Positions 53,242-60,409 of a stretch of 64,000 bases of DNA are shown here, one piece after another. This DNA comes from JACJVV01 sp964581515 (lineage in GTDB: Archaea; Nanobdellota; Nanobdellia; Woesearchaeales; JACJVV01). The notes beneath the pieces were generated by a model that searched no databases, was not told the origin of the DNA, and saw only the letters and a program-made list of their open reading frames with translations. The stretch is from contig CAZOOV010000003.1 in the NCBI GenBank assembly GCA_964581515.1, forward strand, positions 62,001 to 126,000, given 5' to 3'. The position numbers and the translations under genes were made by a program. Numbering within the stretch: the stretch's first letter is position 1; every line of letters begins with the position of its first letter.

Positions 53242-54447
53242 TTATTTAGGAGAACAGATGCCTGTCATGTATTCTTTTGCAGTCTCTGTTATCTTGTTTA
53301 GAATTGTTCCTGTACAGTATTCATCTATGGAGTGGCAATTTTGTCCAGGTATGCTTCCGTCTCCGACTACTACAATTGAAGGATCATAACCTTTGCCATT
53401 GAGATATTCCCAGTGTTGCTGCCATTTAGCTGCATGCGTTGCAAAATTTAGTGGACTTATTTTTGCATCAGGATAGACTGATTTTGAAAAGTCAACTATT
53501 GGTGCTAATTTACTTACATGAAACGCTGGTATATCTCTATTTACTTCAAATGAGATACTAATATCATCTTCATGAATGAGATATGCACCTTCTGTTATTC
53601 GTTTGCCCATTTCTTCCATATGATCTATTAACCAACCTGTTCCAAAACCTATGCTTCCTGTACTAGGGAGGCATCTATAATTGTATGTGACTTTGCATAT
53701 ATCAGGGATAGCATTATCGGCATCTCCTGCGTGTATTGTGGTATTTGCAAGCACAGGTTTACTTAAGATGTAATCTTCATGTTTTACTTTTGATAGTACA
53801 TTTTCATTTAATTTGTCAATCTCTTGCATGAATTTAGTGGCATAATAAATTGGATTGACACATTCTGATGGTATTGATGAGTGACCTGATTTTCCTTTCA
53901 CTATTACATTAATGGATGATGTTCCTTTATGAGTATGGCCTATGTTTCCTTCGCATGGTTCCCACACTACAACATCTTTTGGTGGCTCGAACCTTGCTTC
54001 TTTCCAATATCTTATTGTTTCTTCTATTCCTTGCATAGTACTTTCTTCTTCGCCAGATATGCTTAAAGCTAGTCCTGGAACATTTTCTATACCTATTTCT
54101 TTTACAGCTTGAAGAACTCCTGCTAGAAATGCCTTGTCATCCATTGCTCCTCTTCCATGGATTATTATATCATCATCTGTCTTTGTTATCTGGCCAGAAC
54201 AAGGAAAATTACTCCATAAATGTTCATCTCCTACAGAAACTGTATCAAAGTGTATGTCCATTGCAAGTTCAGTCATTTCAGAAGCTCTTGCTATGATACC
54301 TTTATCTCCTGGAACAACAGCTACATAAGGAAATTTGAATTCAGTATCCAACATATGTGCTAAGTCATACATAGATTTAGTGTAATCTGTGCCAGTAAAG
54401 CTTTGCATTCTTACAAATCTGCTCAATAGTTTTGCAACGTCTTTCAT
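53242..54447 (-). CDS. M20-family metallopeptidase
   Basis: A 401-residue M20 peptidase with DIHFDTV (metal His and catalytic Asp), HGRGAMDDKAF (bridging Asp), SGEEEST (Glu general base and metal), VVWEPCEG and a final NCHSIDEYC metal His. The dimerisation domain starts near KGTSSINVIVKGKSGHSS. Family members hydrolyse dipeptides or N-acyl amino acids (ArgE/DapE/YgeY type). It lies upstream of the acetylglutaminylglutamine synthetase on the same strand, spaced 93 bases from the proposed ATA start, and may remove or recycle that dipeptide; bacterial clusters use an M42 enzyme. Promoter TTTATAAA is near 54470. Confidence 0.9.
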   Translation of the reverse strand: MKDVAKLLSRFVRMQSFTGTDYTKSMYDLAHMLDTEFKFPYVAVVPGDKGIIARASEMTELAMDIHFDTVSVGDEHLWSNFPCSGQITKTDDDIIIHGRGAMDDKAFLAGVLQAVKEIGIENVPGLALSISGEEESTMQGIEETIRYWKEARFEPPKDVVVWEPCEGNIGHTHKGTSSINVIVKGKSGHSSIPSECVNPIYYATKFMQEIDKLNENVLSKVKHEDYILSKPVLANTTIHAGDADNAIPDICKVTYNYRCLPSTGSIGFGTGWLIDHMEEMGKRITEGAYLIHEDDISISFEVNRDIPAFHVSKLAPIVDFSKSVYPDAKISPLNFATHAAKWQQHWEYLNGKGYDPSIVVVGDGSIPGQNCHSIDEYCTGTILNKITETAKEYMTGICSPK

Positions 54448-54529
54448 AGAGGATGATGTTATTTAGTGATTTATAAAGGCTATTGCTTATATTTAACAGA
54501 AATTATCTTATTTGTTTATAATATTACTA

Positions 54530-54603
54530 AAGTATACTGGGGCACGGCACAATTATGACTGCGCTTTTGCTTGTCATGTGCCTCATTTGGCGCCAGTATA
54601 CTT
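54530..54603 (+). ncRNA. Recurrent structured element, copy 2
   Basis: A 74-base hairpin with an 11-bp perfect closing stem AAGTATACTGG/CCAGTATACTT (54530-54540, 54593-54603). Inside: GGCACGGCAC, an AATT bulge, ATGAC/GTCAT, then GTGCCTCATTTGGC. Compared with copy 1 the GGCGC/GCGCC pair is replaced by GGCAC/GTGCC, a two-sided change that keeps pairing. It lies between the divergent promoters of the M20 gene and the aromatic leader ORF, 39 bases before the latter's TATA box; whether it is transcribed is not evident. Confidence 0.65.
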
Positions 54604-54674
54604 ATTGATGTAATTCTAAATAAAGCATTTGATTGATAACATTTAAATATTAGTTATATATTCTTGAGTATATA

Positions 54675-54752
54675 ATGAAAACATCTGGTAAAATTGTCGA
54701 CGTAAAGAATGATTTTGCTAGTTATAAGTTCTTTTTTTATTTTTATGAGTAA
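54675..54752 (+). CDS. Putative aromatic leader peptide (25 aa) of the shikimate operon
   Basis: A short ORF begins at ATG 54675, about 26 bases after a TATA box TTTAAATA (54642-54649), so the mRNA is likely leaderless. It encodes 25 residues of which eight of the last twelve are aromatic, ending in KFFFYFYE then stop. The codons TTC TTT TTT TAT TTT TAT form a T7-A-T5 tract (54732-54744), itself the type of signal that ends archaeal transcription. The first aromatic gene is 220 bases downstream. It strongly resembles bacterial Phe/Tyr attenuation leaders such as pheL. Random occurrence in a T-rich stretch cannot be excluded. Confidence 0.6.
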   Translation: MKTSGKIVDVKNDFASYKFFFYFYE

Positions 54753-54815
54753 ACTTCGGTTCAAACTGGGTTTACTTGACGAATAACATCTAAATAGTAG
54801 ATTCTGGTTTGGGCC
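54736..54815 (+). promoter_or_regulatory. Possible attenuator: competing stems after the leader ORF
   Basis: AGTAAAC (54748-54754, containing the stop codon) can pair with GTTTACT (54770-54776). GGTTCAAAC (54758-54766), inside that loop, can instead pair over nine positions with GTTTGGGCC (54807-54815, two G-U). The two stems exclude each other, and a ribosome stalled on the Phe/Tyr codons would block the first. A small ATCTA/TAGAT hairpin lies between. Mechanism is inferred. Confidence 0.4.
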
Positions 54816-54867
54816 TCACAAAAAAAGAACTAGATGCAATACTAAAAAAATATAAGAAAAATGGTAT

Positions 54868-54951
54868 GTAGAAAGTCTGCTTGCACGGCGAAATCATAAT
54901 TATCCTAATAGAGGATAATTATCGCCTCAATAGGCAAAGCTGACTTTCTAC
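54868..54951 (+). ncRNA. Recurrent structured element, copy 3 (5' UTR of first ADH synthase)
   Basis: An 84-base hairpin: closing stem GTAGAAAGTC/GACTTTCTAC (10 bp), then GCTTGC/GCAAAGC with one extra A, the conserved ACGGCG, an AAATC bulge, stem ATAATTATCC/GGATAATTAT with a seven-base loop, then CGCCTCAATAGGC. It ends 21 bases before ATG 54973, and the ribosome site AGGTGAGG begins within ten bases of it. This position is that expected of a riboswitch or RNA thermometer controlling translation. Confidence 0.72.
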
Positions 54952-54972
54952 TTACGAAAAAGGTGAGGAAAA

Positions 54973-55764
54973 ATGATTGGAAAAAAAATTCGAATGGAAA
55001 GGATCATAAACAGAGATACTGGTAAGACTCTTATGATTCCTGTTGATCATGGGATGAGTGATGGGCCTATTAAAGGGCTGATAAATATGCAGGATACAAT
55101 GACAAAGATTGTCAATGGTGGCGCTAATACTGTCATCATGCACAAAGGCATTGTTCCAGTGGGTCATAGGGGTAAGGGCGGAGACGTCGGACTTATGGTG
55201 CATCTTAGTGCAGGTACTTCGCTGAATCCAGATCCATTGAATAAGATTATCGTTACAACTGTTGAAGAGGCTGTTGCCCTTGGTGCAGACGCTGTTTCTA
55301 TACATATTAATGTTGGTGCTCCTACTACTCCACAGATGCTCACTGATGCTGGTGTTGTGTGTAGGGATTGTAAAAGGCTTGGTATTCCTCTTCTTATGAT
55401 GGTATACCCTAGAGGAGAGAAAATTGAAAATGAAAAAGATGTTGAGGTTGTTAAGGTAGCTGCAAGAATTGGTGCAGAGATTGGTGCGGATATTGTCAAA
55501 GTACCATGGACTGGCAGTAAAGAGAGCTTTAAGCAGGTTGTTGATGGTTGTCCTGTCCCTGTTGTCATAGCTGGAGGTTCAAAAGGAACTGATAAAGATA
55601 CGCTTCAGATGGTAAGGGACGCAATTGATGCTGGCGCAGCAGGAGTTGCTATGGGAAGGAACAGTTTCGGACATGATGACCCAGAAAGATTCATAAAAGC
55701 AGCATCATTGGTTATCCATGATGGCAAATCTGCAGATGAAGCAATAAATGAAACTGGTTTATGA
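54973..55764 (+). CDS. aroA': 2-amino-3,7-dideoxy-D-threo-hept-6-ulosonate (ADH) synthase, copy 1
   Basis: A 263-residue class I aldolase of the archaeal DhnA/AroA' family, condensing 6-deoxy-5-ketofructose 1-phosphate with aspartate semialdehyde as the first step of the archaeal route to dehydroquinate. RMERIINRDTGKTLMIPVDHGM (about 8-29), HINVGA, MVYPRG and the Schiff-base lysine in DIVKVPWTGSKESF (about 175-188) are present, as is VIAGGSKG for phosphate. AGGTGAGG precedes ATG. It is the first enzyme gene of the operon, after the leader and element 3, and is followed 11 bases later by a paralog. Confidence 0.93.
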   Translation: MIGKKIRMERIINRDTGKTLMIPVDHGMSDGPIKGLINMQDTMTKIVNGGANTVIMHKGIVPVGHRGKGGDVGLMVHLSAGTSLNPDPLNKIIVTTVEEAVALGADAVSIHINVGAPTTPQMLTDAGVVCRDCKRLGIPLLMMVYPRGEKIENEKDVEVVKVAARIGAEIGADIVKVPWTGSKESFKQVVDGCPVPVVIAGGSKGTDKDTLQMVRDAIDAGAAGVAMGRNSFGHDDPERFIKAASLVIHDGKSADEAINETGL

Positions 55765-55775
55765 GGTAGATAGAA

Positions 55776-56567
55776 ATGAGAGGAAAAGCAATACGTATGG
55801 AAAGGATTATGAATAGAGATACAAGGAAAATGCTTATTGTTCCAATGGATCATGGAGTCAGTATTGGTCCTGTAAAAGGACTTGTACACATGGGAGAGAC
55901 AGTAGATAAAGTTGCTCTTGGTGGTGCAAATGCAGTTATTGGGCATATGGGTCTTGCACTCTATGGTCACAGAGGGAGTGGAAAGGATATAGGACTTATA
56001 CTTCACCTTAGTGCATCAACAATGTACGCTCCAGATCCTAACAAGAAGGTAATTGTAAACAGTGTACAAAATGCACTTCAGATGGGTGCAGATGGCGTAT
56101 CAATGCATGTAAATATAGGTGCAGAGAATGAGTCAGAGATGCTTGAAGATCTTGGAAGAGTGGCAGTAGAATGCATGGAATGGGGTATGCCATTAATAGC
56201 GATGATGTATCCGAGAGGAGATAAGGTTAAGGATGAGCATGATGTAGAAGCTGTGAAATTAGTTGCAAGAGTTGCTGCTGAACTTGGAGCAGATATTGTA
56301 AAAGTACCATGGACTGGCAGTAAGGAAAGCTTTGAACAAGTTGTCGAAGGATGTCCTGTTCCAGTCATCATTGCAGGCGGTTCAAAAGGATCTGACAAGG
56401 ACGCTTTACATATGATTAAGGACGCTATTGATGCTGGCGCAGCAGGAGTTGCTATGGGAAGGAACAGTTTTGGGCATGATGATCCAGAAAAGTTCATAAA
56501 AGCAGCGTCATTAGTGATGCATGATCTGCGTGAAGTTGATGATGCTATGAAAGAAGCAGGGCTATGA
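55776..56567 (+). CDS. aroA': ADH synthase paralog, copy 2
   Basis: A second 263-residue class I aldolase with all core residues (RMERIMNRDTRKMLIVPMDHGV, MHVNIGAENE, DIVKVPWTGSKESF, IIAGGSKGSDKD). Identity to copy 1 is moderate overall but contains a perfect 37-bp DNA match (GCTGGCGCAGCAGGAGTTGC and following, from about 55630 and 56435), suggesting gene conversion. One copy may act as the aldolase for 6-deoxy-5-ketofructose phosphate formation or as fructose-bisphosphate aldolase, the other as ADH synthase; the sequence does not decide which. Eleven bases separate the two. Confidence 0.9.
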   Translation: MRGKAIRMERIMNRDTRKMLIVPMDHGVSIGPVKGLVHMGETVDKVALGGANAVIGHMGLALYGHRGSGKDIGLILHLSASTMYAPDPNKKVIVNSVQNALQMGADGVSMHVNIGAENESEMLEDLGRVAVECMEWGMPLIAMMYPRGDKVKDEHDVEAVKLVARVAAELGADIVKVPWTGSKESFEQVVEGCPVPVIIAGGSKGSDKDALHMIKDAIDAGAAGVAMGRNSFGHDDPEKFIKAASLVMHDLREVDDAMKEAGL

Positions 56568-56622
56568 TTGAAATAGTCAATATTAAATGATGATAGTCAA
56601 TACAAAATAATAGGTGAAAAGA

Positions 56623-57618
56623 ATGAAAAAATTTTATGTTGATGTAAGAGAGAGTGATAAGGATATCATCACTACTGCGATTGAATCAGGGGCAGATGCG
56701 CTCCTTGCAAATGATGATCAGATCGAAAGTATAAAGAAGCTTAGTATTATCAATGTGATTGCAAAAAGTGGTGATATCAAGCTTGGAAAAGATCTCTTAG
56801 AAATTGAGATTGCTGACAAGAAAGAAGAAGAGAAGGCAATGGAACTTGTGAAAAAACAAAAAATCATTGCAAAGATAAAAGATTGGAAGATCATCCCTCT
56901 TGAAGATCTGATTGCATCGAATCCTGATAATGTATTTTGTTACATAAAGGATTCAAAAGAAGCTAAGACTGCACTCACTATCATGGAGAAGGGTGTTGCA
57001 GGAGTAGTTTTAAAAACATCAGACCTAAATGAGATAAAAAGAGTGGCAAAAGCGATAAAAGAGAACAGCGAAAAGCTTGAACTTGTAAAGATTAAGATAG
57101 TAGAGACTAAAGCTTTAGGCATGGCTGATAGGGTATGTATTGATACATGCAGTAATATGAAGGAAGGAGAAGGTATGCTTGTAGGAGATAGTTCAGGAGC
57201 AATGCTGCTTGTTCATTCGGAATCTATTGAGACACCTTATTGCGCCCCAAGACCGTTTAGGGTGAATGCAGGGGCAGTACATGCTTATGTAAAAACACCT
57301 AATGGGAAAACAAAATATCTTGCTGATCTTGAAGCTGGTGATGAAATGCTTGTTGTAGATTCCAAAGGTAATACCTGGCAAACAAATGTAGGCAGAGCAA
57401 AAATAGAAAAAAGACCTATGATGCTTGTTAAAGGAGAATACGACGGAAAGAATGTTACTCTTGTGATGCAAAATGCAGAGACAATAAGGCTTACAGATCC
57501 CAAAGGAAAAGCAGTATCTATAGTGAAACTGAAGAAAGGAGATGAAGTCATGGGCACTATAGAGGAAGCAGGAAGACATTTTGGCATGAAAATTGATGAG
57601 ACAATAACTGAAAAATAA
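56623..57618 (+). CDS. aroB': 3-dehydroquinate synthase II
   Basis: A 331-residue archaeal-type dehydroquinate synthase that oxidatively deaminates and cyclises ADH with NAD. The conserved regions VCIDTCSNMKEGEGMLVGDSSGAMLLVHSESIETPYCAPRPFRVNAGAVHAYV (about 170-225, named here by key residues Cys, GEGMLVG, SSG, RPFRVNAG) and a beta-rich C-terminal domain are diagnostic. AGGTGA five bases before ATG 56623 decides that start over GTG 56614. It follows the two ADH synthases, as in other archaea using this route. Confidence 0.94.
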   Translation: MKKFYVDVRESDKDIITTAIESGADALLANDDQIESIKKLSIINVIAKSGDIKLGKDLLEIEIADKKEEEKAMELVKKQKIIAKIKDWKIIPLEDLIASNPDNVFCYIKDSKEAKTALTIMEKGVAGVVLKTSDLNEIKRVAKAIKENSEKLELVKIKIVETKALGMADRVCIDTCSNMKEGEGMLVGDSSGAMLLVHSESIETPYCAPRPFRVNAGAVHAYVKTPNGKTKYLADLEAGDEMLVVDSKGNTWQTNVGRAKIEKRPMMLVKGEYDGKNVTLVMQNAETIRLTDPKGKAVSIVKLKKGDEVMGTIEEAGRHFGMKIDETITEK

Positions 57619-57710
57619 TTATTAAATTAATCTTTTTTATTTTTTTATTAAATTTGATTAAATTTTTTAACTAAGATATAACTTAAAGGCAAATAAACTG
57701 GAGGCAAACA

Positions 57711-58385
57711 ATGAAACTATGTGCATGTATAACTGAAAAGACTGTTGAAGATTGCATTAAGGTAATCAAAGGTATAGATGTTGGCATGATTGAACATAGG
57801 ATAGATTTCATGGAAGGGACTTATGATATGAATTCCCTTAAGAAAATCTATACTGCTGCAAAAGTTCCTGTAATCGCTACAAATAGATCTATTCCAGAAG
57901 GTGGTCATTATCAAGGTGGTGAAGAAGACAGAATCAATGTGCTTATTGATGCTATTGATGCTGGTTGTAATTATATTGATGTAGAGCTTGAGACTGCTGA
58001 TATATTTCGAGAAAGACTGATGGCTAAAGCAAAAGATGCAGGATGTAAGGTCATAATATCTATGCATGATTTTGAGAAAACGCCTTCACTCAATTATCTT
58101 ATCAAAGTGATGCATAAGGAAAGGGATCTTGGTGCTGATGTGGGCAAGGTTGTCACAACAGCAAATACACAGGAAGATTGCGATAATATCATGAAGTTAT
58201 ATGATCATGCTTTTGGATTTCCACTTGTTGCTTTTACAATGGGGGATATTGGAAAGATGACTAGGGCTTATGCATTAATCAAAGGAGCTCCTTTTACATA
58301 TGTGAGTATGAATGAGGCTTCTGCTCCTGGACAAGTGAATGTTAAAGAGATGACTGGGCTATTGAAACAATTGAGGGATATTTAA
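57711..58385 (+). CDS. aroD: 3-dehydroquinate dehydratase, type I
   Basis: The 224-residue enzyme has EHRIDFM at the start of the barrel, the catalytic His in ISMHDFEKTP and the Schiff-base Lys in VGKVVTTA, plus an arginine region near the end (MTRAYALIKGAPFTYVSM). It dehydrates dehydroquinate to dehydroshikimate. TGGAGG eight bases before ATG supports the start. The 92-bp upstream spacer is AT-rich and may hold an internal promoter. Confidence 0.95.
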   Translation: MKLCACITEKTVEDCIKVIKGIDVGMIEHRIDFMEGTYDMNSLKKIYTAAKVPVIATNRSIPEGGHYQGGEEDRINVLIDAIDAGCNYIDVELETADIFRERLMAKAKDAGCKVIISMHDFEKTPSLNYLIKVMHKERDLGADVGKVVTTANTQEDCDNIMKLYDHAFGFPLVAFTMGDIGKMTRAYALIKGAPFTYVSMNEASAPGQVNVKEMTGLLKQLRDI

Positions 58386-58423
58386 TACATATATTATACA
58401 TATATTTGAGAAGAGTGTTGAAG

Positions 58424-59299
58424 ATGACTGTTGAAGATGAGAATGATGTTGTAATTAAGAAGAAACTTGTAGTGATAGGAGATCCAATAGGCCATTCACT
58501 CAGTCCTGTAATTCAAGGTGCTGCTCTTAAAGAAACTGGTCTTGATGGTGAGTTTGTGTATGAGAAAGTGCAAGTGAAATCAGATGAGCTTGGTGCTTTT
58601 GTGGAACTTGTCAGAACTAGGGAAATATTTGGAGCAAATGTTACACTTCCTCATAAGGTTGCAATAAAACCACTCCTTGACAAGCTTACAAAGGAAGCAG
58701 AACTCATTGGAGCAGTCAATACATTATATTATGAAGACAGGAAACTTATTGGACACAATACTGATGGGATCGGTTGTCTTAACACGCTTAAAGAGAGTGA
58801 TGTTGATGTCATCGGAAGAAAAGTGTTATTATTAGGAGCAGGAGGCGCTGCAAGAGCCATTGCATTTGTGCTTGCATTAAATGGTGTGAAAAGTTTTGTA
58901 ATACTTGATATGAAAATTGAAAGTGCAAAGAACCTTGCTGATGAACTCCATGAGAAGACAGGAGCATATGTAGTTCCAGATGATTCAGTGCATGTAAGGG
59001 ATTATCTAGATAGCATTGATATATTGATACATTGTACACCTATTGGCATGAAAGGTGAGAAAGAGAATCATACGTTATTGGGAGAAAAGGATTTTAAGAA
59101 GAAAATAGTTGTTATGGATATTGTGTATAATCCTCAGAAGACTTTGCTTCTAAAGGAGGCAGAGAAAGCAGGATGCAAGATAGTTGAAGGACTTGGGATG
59201 CTTGTACATCAGGGAGCTGTTAGTTTTGAAATATGGACTGGGAAAAAAGCACCTGTAGATGTTATGAGAAAAGCTATGATTGAGGCTCTTCATGACTGA
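58424..59299 (+). CDS. aroE: Shikimate dehydrogenase
   Basis: The 291-residue enzyme has GDPIGHSLSPVIQ (shikimate Ser), NVTLPHK (catalytic Lys), NTDGIG (catalytic Asp) and a nucleotide site GAGGAARAI with VILDMKIE, where the acidic end favours NAD or is neutral to NADP. It reduces dehydroshikimate. I chose ATG 58424; the track of the frame continues to TTG 58406, but the enzyme's known start is near the KKLVVIGDPIGHS strand. It is between aroD and element 4. Confidence 0.95.
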   Translation: MTVEDENDVVIKKKLVVIGDPIGHSLSPVIQGAALKETGLDGEFVYEKVQVKSDELGAFVELVRTREIFGANVTLPHKVAIKPLLDKLTKEAELIGAVNTLYYEDRKLIGHNTDGIGCLNTLKESDVDVIGRKVLLLGAGGAARAIAFVLALNGVKSFVILDMKIESAKNLADELHEKTGAYVVPDDSVHVRDYLDSIDILIHCTPIGMKGEKENHTLLGEKDFKKKIVVMDIVYNPQKTLLLKEAEKAGCKIVEGLGMLVHQGAVSFEIWTGKKAPVDVMRKAMIEALHD

Positions 59300-59329
59300 T
59301 TGAGAGAGCATGATAAAGGAAAATGGCTT

Positions 59330-59411
59330 GTAAAAAGTTAAGCTTGCACGGCGAAATAATATTTTTCCTAAATGAAAAATATCGCCTCATAGGGCAAAGC
59401 TAACTTTTTAC
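59330..59411 (+). ncRNA. Recurrent structured element, copy 4 (5' UTR of aroK)
   Basis: An 82-base hairpin: GTAAAAAGTTA/TAACTTTTTAC (11 bp), then AGCTTGC/GCAAAGCT with one extra A, ACGGCG, an AAATA bulge, ATATTTTTC/GAAAAATAT and CGCCTCATAGGGC. It starts 31 bases after the aroE stop and ends 26 bases before aroK ATG. The core is nearly identical to copy 3 while both long stems have different sequence and remain fully paired, which is strong covariation. Confidence 0.72.
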
Positions 59412-59437
59412 TTGCAGAAAGGAAAAGGGATGACATA

Positions 59438-59965
59438 ATGAATATTACACTTATAGGATTTATGGGGACTGGGAAATCTCTCATAGGTGAGATGCTTGCA
59501 GAAAAGACAGGCAAAAAACTTATTGAGACAGATGATATAATTGTAATGAAAGCAGGAAAGAGCATATCTGATATATTCTCTCAGGATGGCGAAGATAAAT
59601 TCAGAGAGATTGAAGCAGAAGTAGTCAAAGAAGTATCTGAGAAGAAGAATGTAGTCATAAGTTGTGGCGGGGGTGTTGTTTTAAGGGAAGATAATGTTGT
59701 AAACCTTAAGAAGAACTCTATAATTGTGTTATTGACTGCACCACCTGAAGAGATATTGAGAAGGACTGAAGGTGATAAAAGCAGACCTTTGCTCAATACT
59801 GATGATAAGCTTGGGAAAATAAATACTATGCTTAGGCAAAGAGAATCTTATTATGATAAGGCTGCAGATTTAACAATAAATACTAAAGGTTTGAAACCAG
59901 AAGAGGTTATGGATCAAATATTTGATGAGATAGCAAATAATCATATAAATAATAATACTAAATAG
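59438..59965 (+). CDS. aroK: Shikimate kinase (bacterial AroK type)
   Basis: A 175-residue P-loop kinase: LIGFMGTGKSLIG (Walker A, about 4-16), ETDD for shikimate (about 29-32), FREIEAEV (shikimate Arg), ISCGGGVVL and the lid RTEGDKSRPLL with adenine-binding elements. Most archaea use an unrelated GHMP-type shikimate kinase, so this bacterial-type enzyme within an otherwise archaeal set points to transfer or an unusual lineage. It is preceded by structured element 4, so its expression may be controlled apart from the upstream genes. Confidence 0.95.
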   Translation: MNITLIGFMGTGKSLIGEMLAEKTGKKLIETDDIIVMKAGKSISDIFSQDGEDKFREIEAEVVKEVSEKKNVVISCGGGVVLREDNVVNLKKNSIIVLLTAPPEEILRRTEGDKSRPLLNTDDKLGKINTMLRQRESYYDKAADLTINTKGLKPEEVMDQIFDEIANNHINNNTK

Positions 59966-60003
59966 ACAAAATATCAGATTAAATAATCAGATTAGAGAGG
60001 TTT

Positions 60004-60279
60004 ATGATGAAACTAAAAGATTTGAGAAAGAAACTTGATGAAGTTGACAAGGAATTAGTTGATGTCATTGCTAAAAGGATTGCTATAATTCCAGAAGTAG
60101 CAGAAGTGAAGAAAGAAGAAGGAATTCCTAGGTCTGATCCTGAAAGAGAAAAGAGGATTCTTGAAGCAAAAAGAGAACTTGCAGAGGAAAAGGGTATTAG
60201 TCCTGATGTAGTCGAGGATATATTTCAAAGGTTAATCCAAGAGAGTCATGTTATAGAACGCAAGATTATTGGTAAATAA
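60004..60279 (+). CDS. aroQ: Chorismate mutase (AroQ type)
   Basis: A 91-residue all-helical chorismate mutase: LRKKLDEVDKELVDVIAKRIAIIPEVAEVK (Arg11/Arg28-type residues), RSDPEREKRILEAKRELAEEKG and FQRLIQESHVIE (Gln88-type). It converts chorismate to prephenate. GAGAGG precedes the double ATG. The 130 bases downstream are AT-rich repeats of AATAAATA type and contain the likely promoter or simply spacer before aroC. Confidence 0.94.
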   Translation: MMKLKDLRKKLDEVDKELVDVIAKRIAIIPEVAEVKKEEGIPRSDPEREKRILEAKRELAEEKGISPDVVEDIFQRLIQESHVIERKIIGK

Positions 60280-60409
60280 ATAAGATAAATAAAATAAATA
60301 AGATTATATGAATAAAAATAATGAATAAATAACAAATAAATAACAAATATAAAAAGGATTATTATTAGTTTATGATAATGATGATATAACATAATAATAG
60401 GTGAATGAT

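Noticed and set aside
54745..54786. 13-codon ORF overlapping the end of the leader peptide
   Set aside because: No ribosome site and no unusual codon content; probably chance, though it overlaps the proposed attenuator stems.
54787..54863. Frame coding a Lys-rich peptide (GLTKKELDAILKKY) between the leader ORF and element 3
   Set aside because: It has no ATG/GTG start or ribosome site and follows a stop; the A-rich bases give Lys codons by default. A decayed gene fused to the leader ORF cannot be fully excluded, but nothing else supports it.
55164..55568. Long minus-strand open frames opposite the ADH synthases
   Set aside because: They mirror each other in the two paralogs because the sense genes are homologous; no start signals or protein features.
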